Shown: piece by piece, positions 31,505 through 44,513 of the stretch
How the letters are laid out: each line of letters begins with the position of its first letter
Position numbering within the stretch: the stretch's first letter is position 1
From: Ceratorhiza oryzae-sativae
Taxonomy: Eukaryota > Basidiomycota > Agaricomycetes > Cantharellales > Ceratobasidiaceae
Length of the DNA: 64,000 nt
Assembly: GCA_030998015.1 (NCBI GenBank)
Contig: JARWMV010000062.1
Location: forward strand, 1 to 64,000
Reading direction: 5' to 3'
Made by a program: the position numbers and the translations under genes
Notes under the pieces: generated by a model
Databases searched by the model: none
The model's input: only the letters and a program-made list of their open reading frames with translations
Told to the model about the DNA's origin: nothing

Positions 31505-34020
31505 CTTGACTGTTATGTAAGGAGGCAGACTGTTTGGCCTTCAATAAGTACCTACATCTCTGTTGTAACCCCCCCCCCCCCTGCTCTTGTTCATCTTCTC
31601 TTTCTATTTTCATTTTTCGCCCTGTGTGTAAACACAGTGTTTATACTTACACAAACAATATCACCTACACACAACAAAAAGTGCACACCCGAACGCACCA
31701 TAAACCAGACTTATAGATTCTATAAACTTACATGGTAACCGCATACACGTTCATAATTGCACAGTTCAGGCTGCATTAGGACTGGCGGATAGCTCTAAGC
31801 CCGCCCATATGAAATAAGCCACTATATGAAACACATGTCCCTTGGAGCTGTCTTCAGCATGCCCCGTATTGATAGTATTATTCAATATTGTTTATATATA
31901 GGCATACACGTTGGCTCTATATGAATATCAAAGCCCAATCAGTTATCCTCACCATTCACAAATCACGATTGGCCTGGAGATCAAAGCACAGCTCATATAC
32001 AAAAGCAAGCAGTGCTTGTCTAGGGGATTCCAAGACTGGAAAAATCTTACTGAAACTGCAGATGGTTGTATAGCCACCATGTATGATGCATCAAGTGGTT
32101 TTAACTGCAATGGCAAATCCGCCTGGGATCATGAGCACAGAATACGCTCGTGGTTGATGACCGTGCTACGGGAGCGCTCAGGAGGACACACACTCTCTCA
32201 GGATACAAATTTCACATGGGGACAGATCACGAGTGTATGCTACGCTGATGGTCCCAGGCGCATATGCTGGTGCAATACTCCACCATACAATCCAAAGCAT
32301 TCCGAGACAACACAGCCAACCTTCCCAGTCCCACGCTACAATCCTATTCCAGCAAGTCACAAGGCATATCCAGCTTCAGCGACACCTTGACACAATACAG
32401 GTTGTGGACTCCCCAACCCACAACAATTGTGGGAAATGAGAGGAAACAGTTGCCTGTTACATGCTCAGATGCCAGCGCTTCGAATTTGCTAGATAGGAGG
32501 CACTTGCCTCTAAGGGTATAAGTTTCTCAACCTCCCCTATCTCTTTTCCAATAAAGACTTGCTTCCTTGTATTATCAGCTATATTGGACATAGGCAATGT
32601 TTATTGGATTTACCTGGATTGAACTCCCTTAATGTACACCTAGCACACCTAGTGTGGCCCTAGACAGGAAGCTCTCTGCATATTAGTTAGATGACTTGTC
32701 AAATATCTCTCGCTCTCCTCCTGTTGAACAAGATCATGCACTGCCAACATTCCAGTGCATGTGTTTTGCATATATCCATGTTTCCAAGGTTTCTCACTCG
32801 TTACTCCATTCTTGATGTATATAAACTGTGGAATTTATCTATAGTTCAATAGCGAATCTCATTACCTGCGACACCGGAGAGTTGGGTCTGCTAGCCATGT
32901 GCTTGTCCACTTCTTGCCTACTGCGCTAAGCATACTGAGGCAGCTTTCTGCTTCAACGCCTCCTTATCTCTGTTCTTGTTTTATTTCCCCCCCTTATACA
33001 TGATATACTGTCGAAAGATGAGGCCTGGCCCAAACGACAATAAAAAGTGCAATTTCTTTCATTTAAAAAAAGGAGATTTTACACATTCATCGTTGTTTAT
33101 TTTGCTGGAACCGCTACTCATGGAGTTGGATATAAATGAGCATTGTTTATTCCAAGGTTTCCTGGATCATAGCGTTGTGACTCTAAATGAATTTCCATAT
33201 CTGCAAGCAAACAGAATGACGGAAGTTCCATTACAACCTATTTATAGCATATTTAAGCTCAGGTCAGGCTGTACAAGAAATCCAGAGTGCGGTTTTGAAA
33301 CCATGCAATTTATGTGTATGGCCAACAAGCATGTTTCGTTTGCGCAATTGAGCCTATCCTTCTGAAAAGTGACTTTGACTACATGTCAAACAGATGGCTA
33401 GTATGATCTCAGCTGTGCTTGCTCCTCGCCACTGTTATATTATAACCAGCGGCCAGCAGCTTGAGTGGTGAATAGTGTAGCGACAGCAGAGAGCAAATGC
33501 AGCCGCGATGATAGTGACTGTCAGTTCGACGTGTGCCAAAGTGACTTTTCAGGGGCTTTCCCAAGATTCGGTCAGCCGCTCTCGTGCAGAAGCACATTTG
33601 TCCAGTAGCCATGCCTGGATAAGGAATTAATTCCAAAGGTTTGTGCTAGGTTCTTTGCCTGTAGATTGTTGAGAATCATTGGTTTGATCTATTGATCAAT
33701 CGGAATACTTCCTTTAGTTGTTCAGCCAACTCATTTTGTATTGAATGTATTGCGAAAGGCAGTCACATAAAATAGCAAGAGTGGATGATGGAGCGCGTGT
33801 ATCTGTCGCCCCAATGTCTGCATTGTTTTGAGTTGGTTGGAAGTTATTTTTGCTCACTCAACAGAGGCACGATTAGACTTTATCTATGACATGCCACACA
33901 GAACAGTTACAAGTGATTAATATATTTTTCAAAGGCAAGGAAATCGTGGAACAAAATGCAAGTCATAATAGTCCGAAAATAGAAAGAATGGTGACATCAC
34001 AACATAAGTAGCGCCTGCAC
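31505..34020. other. No confidently recognisable gene; poly-C tract
   Basis: A run of 13 C lies at about 31569-31581. An open frame of 159 codons (31911-32390, plus) starts MALYEYQSPISYPHHSQ and has a Trp/Cys-containing middle, and another (32976-33365) has 129 codons. Neither matches a domain I know. The surroundings are AT-rich. Confidence 0.35.
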
Positions 34021-35621
34021 CTAATGGACTCTCTGCTTTTTGCTGCGTGCATACACTCCAGCGCCTATTCCATTTGGCTGGGTGCTAGCGTTTGAATCTT
34101 TGTCAGAGCTGTCTCCGCTGTCATCGATGGGCAAGGTGGAGCTGAGATGAGTTTCGGATAGTGCTCGCTTGTCGCCAACAGTAGCTACTGAGAGCTTTTT
34201 GTGTATATCATTATGCTTCATTTGGAGCTTGCTCAATAGGTCTGCTCGGAGTGACTCAAGCAGAAGCTCAATATCAAGGTCAGGAAGAAATTTCCGGGGG
34301 TGCTTTGGACATGGTCTCAAGAAATCGTACACATTGAGCTTGAGGGTGAATGGCCCTTTGTGCCTCTTCTTGTGTGTTTCATCAACCAGATACTGTAACA
34401 GGGACTTAGCGACTCTGCGGAAGATGACTGAGCCATGAACATATGACAATATCTCCTCGTCTCTGAATGCCATGGCTGTCAAAGCTTGGGTCCTCCTCCA
34501 GCTCTGAATCCTGATTGAACGTTGTATCGCCTGTGTCCCTGGACATTGCAGTAGTAGAAGAACCTGGGGGAGAAGTGGAAGATGGGGAGTCCATGGGTGA
34601 TCCTATCCTCCCCTTGCACTCTTCCAGGCAAGTTTGTGCGTCTGAGCTTGATTTATGCACAGCGAGGTTGGCCTTCATCTCCTTGCGCAAAAGATCCATT
34701 TCAGCACTCAATTCGCTTGGAGCATGCTTGAGCTTTAGCAGGGTGATTTTGCACGGATAATCTTGCACTTGTCAATAGGTCCTCAGTGCAAGCATTTGCT
34801 ACGGTTTGGAGTGCTTACTGATCTCCTTTGATGTTTTCCTCACATAAACACATATTGTGGCTTGGAAAGGCTTGTCTAGGGTGACAGGGTTCGTTAATGT
34901 GCAATGGATAGCAGCATGGACATTGCCATCCGATTTGCACAAGTACTCCTTGATCTTGTCCAACGCGTTCCTGTCAGGCTGACTATATGATGTCTCCAGG
35001 ACCACCCAAGGCTGACGTATGTTGACAGTCCGCTCTTGGTCATCCTCTGCACCAAAATGCAATTGAAGGTTGAGTTGCCTGTCCGGTTGCTTTTTGCCAT
35101 TTTCAACCTTGGTGTTTGCTGAGCCACCTGACTCAACCACTGGAGTTCCACACTGCGCCACCTTCCTGAGCTCACTAGTAATAAATTTAGGATATTGACC
35201 AAGCCAGTTTCCTGCACACTCATGCAAGGGGCATGGCATCCGGAATGTGGTAGTTTGGTTTGTACGATCCCAATCGTATCTGATGGACTCTTAGTTGGCA
35301 CACTTAATATTAGGTCAAAGCTCACTTTATCTTAAGCCCCTGCTTACGCAGCTCTCCTTCCAAATCCCTGCTCTCCTGGAGGTTGATGTTTTGTAACCTC
35401 AATAGCGGTGGTGAATTGCTGTTGCGGAGCCAAGCAGTGACTTCCGCAAAACTCTTCTCCAAACCCACGTGCTGAATCGTCTGCCTGGGGGTCAATAGCT
35501 GGGGGATTGTGATACCAAGTTGAAGGGGCTCAGTAGGAGTCCTGTACTTGGGATTTGAGGAAAGTGAGGTGGGGAGAATGGCAGCCATGTTGGAACACAA
35601 TTTAATCACATGATTAGTCAT
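34021..35621 (-). CDS. Hypothetical protein with a PD-(D/E)XK nuclease-like core (tentative)
   Basis: Minus-strand model: exon 1 35621-35326 (first ATG 35621; a second in-frame ATG at about 35588), an intron of about 47 nt with GTGAGC...CAG, exon 2 to about 34825, an intron, then exon 3 from about 34749. The middle contains PWVVLETSYSQPDRNALDKI with predicted strand-helix order, resembling the hydrophobic-Glu-x-Gly/Ser-Tyr-Ser motif of Uma2/PD-(D/E)XK-like proteins common in fungi. The last block (34482-34021; FRRVAKSLLQYLVDE, PFTLKLNVYDF, ends in a basic RSKKQRVH) is in another frame than the preceding one, so there is either one more intron near 34490 or a frameshift. Enzyme activity is unproven. 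Confidence 0.45.
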
Positions 35622-38600
35622 GAAGCACTTGCTTTGTGGGGGAAAAAAAGGAGAGGTTTAGTCATGTGAGATGTCAAATGTGAATACACTGTTCTAAATG
35701 CCAGTTATCAGTTAACAATTAAATTCTCTGTCTTTATCCAGCAATGTCTCTGTATGAAAACTACCCAGCTTTTAACAAACACATGAGCAACTTAGGACCA
35801 GCAATGATCTCACATCTGGTTGAGATGATAACAAGGTCTGATGTGACAAGAAGCACACCTTGTGATTGATTTGGCAATGAGTACTGGAGGGAGCAATGTT
35901 GCATCTAAACTATGAAACCATTGTGGCAGAATGAGAGCACATGAAGCTTGACCTTGCATGCAGCAGAGTCCCAATGATGGCTGTTTGAAAGTCTTGAACC
36001 ATCATTGCACTGAGCACAAAAGGGTGGCCAGGCTCCATATATGCTGCTCACTCTGTCAAGGCATCCCCTTTGGACCCAAGCTGCAAGGGCAATGAGCCTG
36101 CCAATGGTCACCAATTGCATTTTAAGTTTTGATATTATAGCTAACTATTTTTTATAATAATCAAAGCTTGAGCTGGAACAACTGGATTCTGTAGCAGCAA
36201 GGTGGTGGCAATGGGGACTTGAGCGATCAAGAGAGAACAGGAGTCAGCCGATGTGATAATTTACAATCTCACCTTCACACTCACACTCACTCTTGCTTGA
36301 CCTGTTCTGGACCACCACCTGCTACTGGATCAAATTGACCCAAAGCTTTCTAACAATCATTATATGTAGATCTATTTGATGTCTTATAGCCAATTCGTTC
36401 ACAATCAAACCTTTCATTTTGCCACATTGCATCTCTCAATCTCCAGCTGTCATGTGTGTTCAATGTGAGTCCAGACCCACCCCCCAATGAGAACGTAAGA
36501 TAATATTTGGCTACAGATGGACACTCCAAACCAAACCTCCAACACTTCAGGAAAAATGTCAAAGTCTACCTTGGTCTATGTAGACATTAGTAGACCATTT
36601 ATTGCTCTTGAACTTTGCTGTAGACCACACAGTTCTACGCAAGGTCCACCGTAGGTCTACAGTAGACATATTCTTAGTCTCGGCTACAGTAGAACGTAAT
36701 CTAAAGTAGTGTACTGTATGTAGTATGTTTGTGTGTTCACTCTTATGCCATGGTTCAATAAATGTGTACATAAATATTTATTAAAGCTAAGGGTAATTAC
36801 ATACGAAAAGATTTTTCTTAAAAAAAAAAAAAAAATAATTAAAGTTTCAGAAAAGCCAACAGAGCGGCAAGTGGGGAGCGTTGGGCTGGGGCGTGGTCAG
36901 GGCGAAAGGCAGCGCCAATGCTGCAACTATGGAGCGGCCGGGAGACAGAGTGCCGGTTCGCGGGATGAGCAATGGCATGGGCAGCCAATGTCTGTAAACA
37001 ACAGTTGAGGTTGGTAAGCGACGGTTGGAGTTGGTATCGAGGTTGTGAGGCGAGGTTGGACGCATCATGGGCATGTTGATTGGGTCATCCCTTGTGTCAC
37101 GTTCAGGTCAACTGGTGACTCACTGGGTCAGTCAAGTGTTGGTTGTGGTCGTGGTCATATGGTTGCCCAAGTAGTAATGAACGCAAGCGGCGGTTCCCGA
37201 TGTGGATTGAACACGAAGGCGCAGGCGTTTGCTGCAACGGGTCAGTTGAGCACCCGCTGTAGTCGATGGTACAGCAGTTCGGGGCGCGAAACAGCTACGT
37301 GGGCGCTCGCGTTGACACGTTGGTCGAGGGTCGGCAATTGGTTGGGCGTCGGCAGTCCTTTCGTTTCCGATCGGTCGCGAAGGGGCAACCCGAGGGCGTG
37401 TCATTGCCCGAGAGGTGATGGTTGTGCATGGTGGTAAGGGAGGGCGAAACAGATGGTGAGCAACGGCACTGACATCAGATGCAAAGCCAGTAACACACCT
37501 TCATGGCGTTGCCCAGGATCGTGGACGCAAGGTGGGGCCACAACGTGCTGGCAAGCGCATCGTAGGCTCGCCGTTTGGATCAGCACTTGCGTTGCCTTCG
37601 AGCCCATTGGTCACTTACCACACGGTGGCTGTAGGGCCTGGAGAGCAAAGAGATTGTTATTAAATTGTCAGGAGCAGTGGTTGGAACATTTGAAGCTTGC
37701 TAATTGTGGAGTGAATGTGAGTATATGCGTGACAATACAACAATTGAACCATATACCTTCCTTTCAACTTTGCGCTTCTTCAATTCCTTGGCCGCTTTTA
37801 TAGCCTTCCTCTGACAGGCACGCAGCAAACGCTTGGAAACACACTTGTACTCGTGCTTTTCGCTTTTTTCTGCAGTTTGAAATGTGCAAGTTGCGCCACT
37901 TAAGCTTCATGATCAGCCTGGCAGTCAGCATACTGGCGCTTTTCCTGGATGAGCTACTCATCATGCCGAATGCACTTGAATGGCAAAGTTGTCTGTCAGA
38001 GCTTGGTGCATGGTTTACTTGGTATTTTTGTGTGACCCTTCAGCTCCAATTTGGAGGACATAGGAGCTACTGAAGCAGGAGCAGTTGTTTCGGTACACAA
38101 GGCCATGATTTCAGGCTTGCTGCCCAGGTCCTCTAAATATGTGTCAAACCTAGGTACATCCTATAAAGTAATTTGTCAATAAAAAAAACTCCAAGGCTGA
38201 TGTAAATTTTATACACCAAGCTGTCCATGGGCTTGAAAAGTATAGAGCTCAGCTTAAAATGCTGTCTTGTAAAGAATTGAGTCTGGGCATTGTGAGCATT
38301 CCTAAGCGCATAATGAGCCATAGTGGATGTGACTGCTACCCCCACAAGAGCTGGAGTCGAACTGTGTGCCGACAATGGTACTGCATGCCCATCATGCCCT
38401 ATTCTATGTAACTCCATTACAGGAGTCGGTCTTGGTATGTAATTTCTAATATCTGGATATGTGAATATGATAATTTACTATCTCTGAGAATGATAGCACA
38501 ATCACCCCGGGGTGTGGAAGATCCCAGCTGAGATCAACAGCAACGATCAGTGGGAGATATTTGCAGCAGCGGTGAAGGTTCGACTTACCACGCTTCAATT

Positions 38601-38890
38601 ACAAAAAGAGCCTTGATATCAACCAGATAGTCTTCAAGTTGGCTCCCAAGCAAGCCATTATCTCCAGGGATCATTGTGCTTGTTGGGCATGGATTGTAAC
38701 CGCTGTTTGAATAGATCACCATGTATGCGACCACTGAGTTTTAGGGTCTTAGGTTCTGTCTATTGACAACTTCAGGGAAGCATGCAAGGAGGAAGGCGCA
38801 GAGTACGAGAAAGGTGATTTTTGGGTACATGTAAATATTGGAAAGCGGACTATATGCGCTGGAATACCAGGATTGCATGACCTTGTTCAA
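35622..38890. other. Mostly non-coding; one GC-rich island
   Basis: No convincing gene. A 16-base A run lies near 36820. From about 36860 to 37450 the sequence turns GC-rich (CGGTT/GTTGG-rich) with open frames on both strands that look like composition effects. On minus near 37900-37755 a short Lys/Arg-rich helical reading (RLLRACQRKAIKAAKELKK) could be a gene scrap. I see nothing else. Confidence 0.35.
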
Positions 38891-38899
38891 GGCATAGTA

Positions 38900-39739
38900 T
38901 CCACCTAAACAGATATTGTGATTGAAGGGCTGGTTTTGAGACTGTGCACATTGTATGCAGTGAGTCCACTGGCAATTATTGTTGTGATTCTTACAAAAAA
39001 TTCACCATGTTCAGCCTCGGGCAGCACTTGGTTAGGTAAGGAGCCTGTACCGCACAAAAAGTGTATACAAAGTATGCAGATAGCACAGTACCCCAGTTTT
39101 TTGGCTGGGCAATGGGGTATAGCTGAGTTATACTGTTGATTTATAGAGAGAAATGCTATGCTGGAATTCCAGCACATTCTGTCTTGCCTGCGCATCAGCA
39201 GGTTTTACTCCACTCAAGGCTTGCTGCAGACCATTCAAGAGCCACAGATAAGGGCTTTTGAACGACGTATAGTGCATAGTTAGCAGGGTAAAATTTGTGG
39301 GGACAGGTGGGAGACAGAATGTGCTAAAATTCTGGTATGACGTCTCTGCTGATCTGTAGTAAGGGTAGATAGTATTTAGTGTTCAAGCGTAACGAATAAA
39401 TGCACTCCAATTAATACCTAGCACAGGCGAAGGAAGCGATTTGAGCCTGTTGGATGTGAGTGGGGAGAACATCACTCTCGGTTCAGTGACTTGTGTATTT
39501 CCTTATATACAATACAACAGGAAATCTTGGACAGTACATCGGTGTGTATGCAGGAGGAAGAAAGTACAAACAGGGATAGAACATGAAATATGAGACAGAA
39601 AAACAAAAGGGCAGTATAACATCGATATAAGTTCAATATATGCGCAGGATCGTTCAGCATTTAGCTATGGCAAGGTTCTTATAGCTAAGGCTGGGTTGGT
39701 AGGAAGTGTGTGTACAGAGTGTGCAGCTGAATTGACAGT
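38900..39739. repeat. ~810-bp satellite, left part (split by the gypsy insertion)
   Basis: Related in order to 46568-48400. Matching landmarks include GTACAAAGTATGC near 39065, TTTTACTCCACTCAAGG near 39205 (cf. 47135), an AAAATTCTGGTATG segment near 39330 (cf. 47258), and GTGTGTACAGAGTGTGCAGCTGA at 39707-39730 (cf. 47351-47373). Removing the 6.83-kb element and its duplication, the distance between the last two landmark copies is about 812 bp, the same period as in the right part. Confidence 0.7.
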
Positions 39740-39855
39740 TGGAGAGGGCGCCGCGGTGTGAACGAGTGAAGACGAGATGATTGTTTTAACGAGTCGCGTG
39801 TGTACATATGGGCGCCCAGGACAGAACCCTGGCACCCGCCAGGACCCCCACTACA
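39740..39855 (-). repeat. 3' LTR of the gypsy element
   Basis: 116 bp, TGTAGTGGGGGTCC...CTCTCCA on minus. It differs from the 5' copy at a few sites only (for example GCCGCGG vs GCTGCGG and GTCGCGT vs GTCGTGT, both CpG positions). Confidence 0.9.
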
Positions 39856-39869
39856 GGTCCCCCCCCACA
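39856..39869 (-). other. Polypurine tract of the gypsy element
   Basis: On minus TTGTGGGGGGGACC directly precedes the 3' LTR start TGTAG. It is the expected plus-strand primer. Confidence 0.7.
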
Positions 39870-40080
39870 AGGCCACGTCTGCCCTCAGACGGCACAACAT
39901 CACCATCATCCCAATAGCCAAATCCAAGTCCAAAACCCAACCCCTGACCCGACCATCAGACTAAGAAACTACAAGGAAATATGCATCAGGCAAGCTTAAC
40001 TGATTATAGCAAGGGTAGGGAAACGAGCGACGGAAAACGAAGAGTGAGGAATAAATGCATGACTTAACTGGGTGTGGTAT

Positions 40081-43000
40081 TTATTTAGGTTGCGTCTTAT
40101 CTTCGCGAGCGAGTGGGAATCGTGATTTGGGACAAGGGGTCACCGGGAGCGTAGATGCTTCGACCGGGTCGGAAGGACGAGTAGCGGCTGCATCTCGAGC
40201 GCGAGCTTGTTGGAGGCTATCGGCGTACGCGGCCAAGGGTGTGTTCGGACGTGGGATGAACGGACGCAGAAGGCGTGCGTGGGCAGCTGAGGAGAAAAGT
40301 TTGCCGTGTAGGTCTTCGAGTTCGTACGAGTTGGTGGCCCGCGAGCGGATTCGTAAAGGACCAGACCATCGCGGGGCAAGTTTGCGTTCGGCGGCATGAG
40401 TCTCGTCCCACCGAGCATTGTAGCGTTGAACCAAGTCGCCTATCTGGAAGGATACGGGCTTGACGTGTTTATCGAACTGTCTCTTGCGGCGGTTGGCGTG
40501 TTTGAGCGCTTTCGCGAAACCGTCTTGACGAAGGGCGTACGTGAGTGCCAAATTTACATCCACCTCCTCAGAGGTGGGTTCGTTGATGGGGTGACTCAGC
40601 TGGTATCGGCGTTCCGCTTTAAGTTGACCAGTCAGGAGCTCGCAGGGCGAGTAACCTCCGAGGGAGGCGAGTGCACGGTCGTTGAGTTGTGAAACCGCCG
40701 TGGCGAGATGTTTCGGCCAGGATGCGGGGGTTGTGGATGCGTCCGCATCCTCGTCCGGGGACTCTCCGACCGTTGGAGTGCATAAGCACTTGAGTCGACC
40801 AATAACGAGCTTGATACTGCCTTCTGCCAGGCCGTTCGTCCAAGGAGCATACGGTGGGGTCTTGAGCGGTTGAACGTTACGGCTCTGTGCCCATTCGCGG
40901 ACCTCGGCACAATCGAAATGAGAGCCACCGTCCGCCATGAACGACTGTGGTGTGAGGAGGCCATTGGAAAGTCGTTCTAACGCGTTGACGGTCGATTTGC
41001 CAGTCCCGGGGCTGCGGAGCGGAGTCGCGAATATGAAACGGCTATAGACGTCGACGAGAATCAGGGCACACTTGAAGCCGCCATAACCAGCGGGTAGCGA
41101 AACATAGTCCCCGACTATAAGATCAAAGGGGCGGGCTCGAGTGATGGGTTGGAGCTGCGCTGACATGAGACGGGGGCCGAAGTTCTTACACCAGGGACAG
41201 GTAATGACCGCATCTGTCATGTCTCAACGGAGGCCGGGCCAGTAGTATGCCTTTTGTAGTGCCAGAACACCCGCATCTCGCCCGAAGTGGCCACCTGCGC
41301 AATGGATCGACATAGCCAGTTCTCGAGTCTCGGACGAAGGTATACACTCAACTTTGTGTACCAAGTTCGAGTACCTGCCACCGACTATCCACAGCTTCCC
41401 ATCCTCAACCACGAATCCCTCCGCTCGATGGGCAAGTCTCTTCTGGGCTCTGAGTTGATCATGGGTGAGGCCCGAGTTGTCTCCGGAGTCGAAAAGGATG
41501 TGCATGAGGATGTCTGAGAAGAACGGATCTTTCTCGAATCGTTTGATGAGATCTGTGGTAGAGTTGTCAGCGATCAAGTGATACACGTTGTTGATAATGC
41601 CTTGGCGGGTCTCCCATCCTGGGTCAATCGTGTCCTCACGGCCGGGAGCATCTTCGTCGGGCCGGTGTTTGTACATCCTCGAAAGGCCATTGGCAACTTT
41701 GTTCTCGGCACCTGGCTTGTGTCGTACCGCTATGATGTTACGAGCGATAATCGATTCCCGCCATCGTTTGTGCGTCGAATTCAGCTTGTCGTTGTTGAGA
41801 AGGTCGGCAAGGGCTTTACAGTCGGTCTCGAGTTCAATGGCTTGACCGTGGATGATGCTGTCGAACTCGTCCAGTCCGAACTTGAGGGCGGCGAACTCGA
41901 GCAGGAACGGTATGTATCTTTCTTCTGTGCGTGAGGTTCTTTTCGACGCAAAGGCAACCGGATACATCACCTTGCATATGACTCCGGCACCGTCTGCTTC
42001 TTCCCATTCCTGCGAGAGGACCGCGCCGAAGCCGAATTTTGAGCCGTCCGTTGTAACCGTGAACGACCTCCCATTGTAGACCGGGGATCGGGTGACTGGA
42101 TCGCTTGTCAGAATCGTCTTGAGCTTGATGAACGCCTGTCTAGCCTCGTCGTCGAGCGTGACCCGTGTGTCCTTGAGGGCTTCCTTATAGGCGTTTCGCT
42201 TTGTCTGGACTTGGGGAGGTCGTACGTCTCGTGTGAGGTCTGAGAGTGGCTGTGCGATACGGGCGTAATCTTTGATTTTTGAACGATAAGATCCAACCGA
42301 ACCTAGAAAACCTAAGACTTCAAGTGCAGACTTGGGTTCTGGCCATTTAAGAATCGCCTCAACTTTGGTTAAATCCGGGCGAACGCCGTCTTTCGAGCAG
42401 CGTGCACCCGCGAATCGCGCTTCTGTCATAAAGAGGACCGTTTTAGCTGGAGAAAGCGAAAGTCCGTGAGTGCGGCATTTGAGGAAGATTTTACGAAGAC
42501 TCCCCAGCCCGCTGTCAAATTCGTTGCAAGGTGCTGCAACGTCGTCCATCCAGACTTCGAGATCGGTGCCGATCAGGTCGTGCATCGCGGCTGAAACAAC
42601 TTCGCACCAGGTAGTTGGGGCACCGGTCAGTCCGAATGGCATGCAGAGGTACACGTAGTATCCACGTCCATCGACATGGAACCCTGTATAGGGAACGCTC
42701 TCTGGGGCCATTGGGATGGCGTGGAATCCAGCCATAAAGTCCATGACCGAGATCCACCGGTGCCCTGCTACTTTTCTTTGCATGGCAGCAAGGTCGCCCA
42801 TTGGAAAGGGTCGAATCTGTGTGTGGCGATTGACAGCTGCATAGTTGTGCACTACACGGAACTTTGGCTCACTGGGTGCTTGTGCTTGTTCAGGAAGAGA
42901 GGCTTCAATGTCGGGCCACATGATCGGTAGGTTGTTAAGTCGGCATTGCTCGTTAGCCATTCTCCTGAGGTGTTCGAGGCTCGGGAGTTCGGCGCCGCCC

Positions 43001-44457
43001 GGTTTGGGGACTACGTTGGTCGGGGAGACCGCAGCTACCTCGTCTTGGGGGACTTTCGCAATGATCTTGGCGGCCTCCATGTTGTCGAGGACCTTGTAGA
43101 GCCATTTGCGTTGAGGGTCGGTAAGTCGCTTTTGGCCTGCTTGCCTCGGGAACGACATGCCTTCCGGGATGTCCAGACGGTGTTGGATGAAGTCTACAGG
43201 GGAAACCTCCAAGAGTGATAGAGCGAACACGTCGGCAAACTCTCTCACCAGGCTCTTAACTCTCTCCTTCTGTTCCGGCAAAAGGTCGTTGCCGATTTTC
43301 ATTTTGCTCAGGATCTCGGCCACTCGGTTTGCTTCAAAAGGGTTGCGACGGCGTTGGGAGTCGGCCAGTGGTGGTACATTGACTCGGCGTTGAGCTGACG
43401 GGTGTCTTTCGTCTGTGGTTTGGTTGTTGAGCATGTGGACGTCGGTTGGGCCCTTGGCACGCTCTTGTGCTTGACATGCTCGTTGGATGATCTTCAGCAG
43501 GTGGTCAACCAAGGCATCCTGTGTGGAGTCCGTCAGCAGTATTTCACGTTGCGTCTTTTCCTCCCTCCAAATGCTCGCGCGCTGCCACATCCGTTCCAGA
43601 AACTCGTCGTCTGACTCTTCAGGCTGCCTCTCAATCTCCTTCTGCACCTGAGCTATCGGCACGACTTCTCCTGTGTTCAACTCTTCGCTCTCATGCACGC
43701 TCATGCCTAGTGCCCGTTCCATCCTCTCCAATGCCATCTCATCAACCCAGAACGGGTTGTTCGAGTGCTCGAGCGACGACGGCTCTAGCTTCGCGAGGCG
43801 GCGACTACGGCGGACTGGGGCTGAAACTGAAACTGGCTCACCCGGTTGTTCTGCTAGCATTTTCTCCGGCTCTGGCTCCTCCTTGGTGCTCCTGTCTTGT
43901 TCTCGAATTGGTTCGGGCTCCGGTTGCTGCTCGATCTTGGCCTTGGCATCGTTGGTCGGGGATTCGAATAGAGGGTATTCGTTGACAAGTTCGATCGGCC
44001 CCTGTGTGCCAGTGATGGTGAGTCTGTCCCCTTCGAAGATCTGGATCGCACCTGAGTCCCGAAGCCATGATTTACCGAGGAGCATTTCGAACGCCCCTCG
44101 CAACTCGAGAACTTCGAAAGAGATGGGCAACCAGCGACCTGCAACTCCGAGGTATGCATTTCCGCGACCTGCCGATTTTTCACATTGACCGTTTGCCATT
44201 CGACAGATCACGTTGGACTTAGCTAACAGTCCCAGGTCTGATTCGACGCTCCCCCAGTACGTGCGGTCTAAGACACAGAGCATAGCCCCTCCGTCTACCG
44301 TCGCTCGCACTGGGAAGTCATGCTTGTCGTTTTCTCTCCGGAGAAGCGCCCAGACCTGGAACGGGACTTCTCGCTTCTCGTTCGTGTCGTTTAGTTCGTA
44401 AAGTTCGACGATGTCTGGTTCAGTGACTGGCTCCTCTGCCAACGCATCCTCCGACAC
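40081..44457 (-). pseudogene. pol: Gypsy pol: protease, reverse transcriptase, RNase H, integrase; one in-frame TGA
   Basis: First part, 44457-41224, 1077 codons. Protease-like motif TVDGGAML sits at residues 53-60 (DGGA where retropepsins have DS/TGA). A Pro/Glu-rich linker covers 160-350. The reverse transcriptase has FRVVHNYAAVN (533-543), MDFMAGFH (motif A, 572-579), PFGLTGAP (607-614) and VWMDDV (catalytic, 635-640). RNase H has TTDGSKFGFGAVLSQ (802-816). Then the integrase zinc-binding His pair (HCAGGHFGRD, near 1056) is followed by TGA at 41226-41224. The same frame continues to 40081 with CPWC, DLIVGDY, MADGGSH and GLAEGSIK (the D, D, E triad). The stop falls exactly between the His and Cys pairs of the zinc finger, where relatives usually have Arg/Lys, so CGA to TGA is likely. 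No chromodomain was seen. Confidence 0.92.
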
Positions 44458-44513
44458 CGTCTCTCGGGCATCACAAGTGGGGCCAGCGGGTGTGCCACAG
44501 TCCGCCGCTGACC

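Noticed and set aside
31911..32390. 159-codon frame as a gene
   Set aside because: No domain, no intron structure and no recognisable start context; composition like its surroundings. Listed only in the stretch description.
36860..37450. GC-rich island as a horizontally acquired gene
   Set aside because: Open frames on both strands arise from composition. No start, domain or codon pattern supports a gene.
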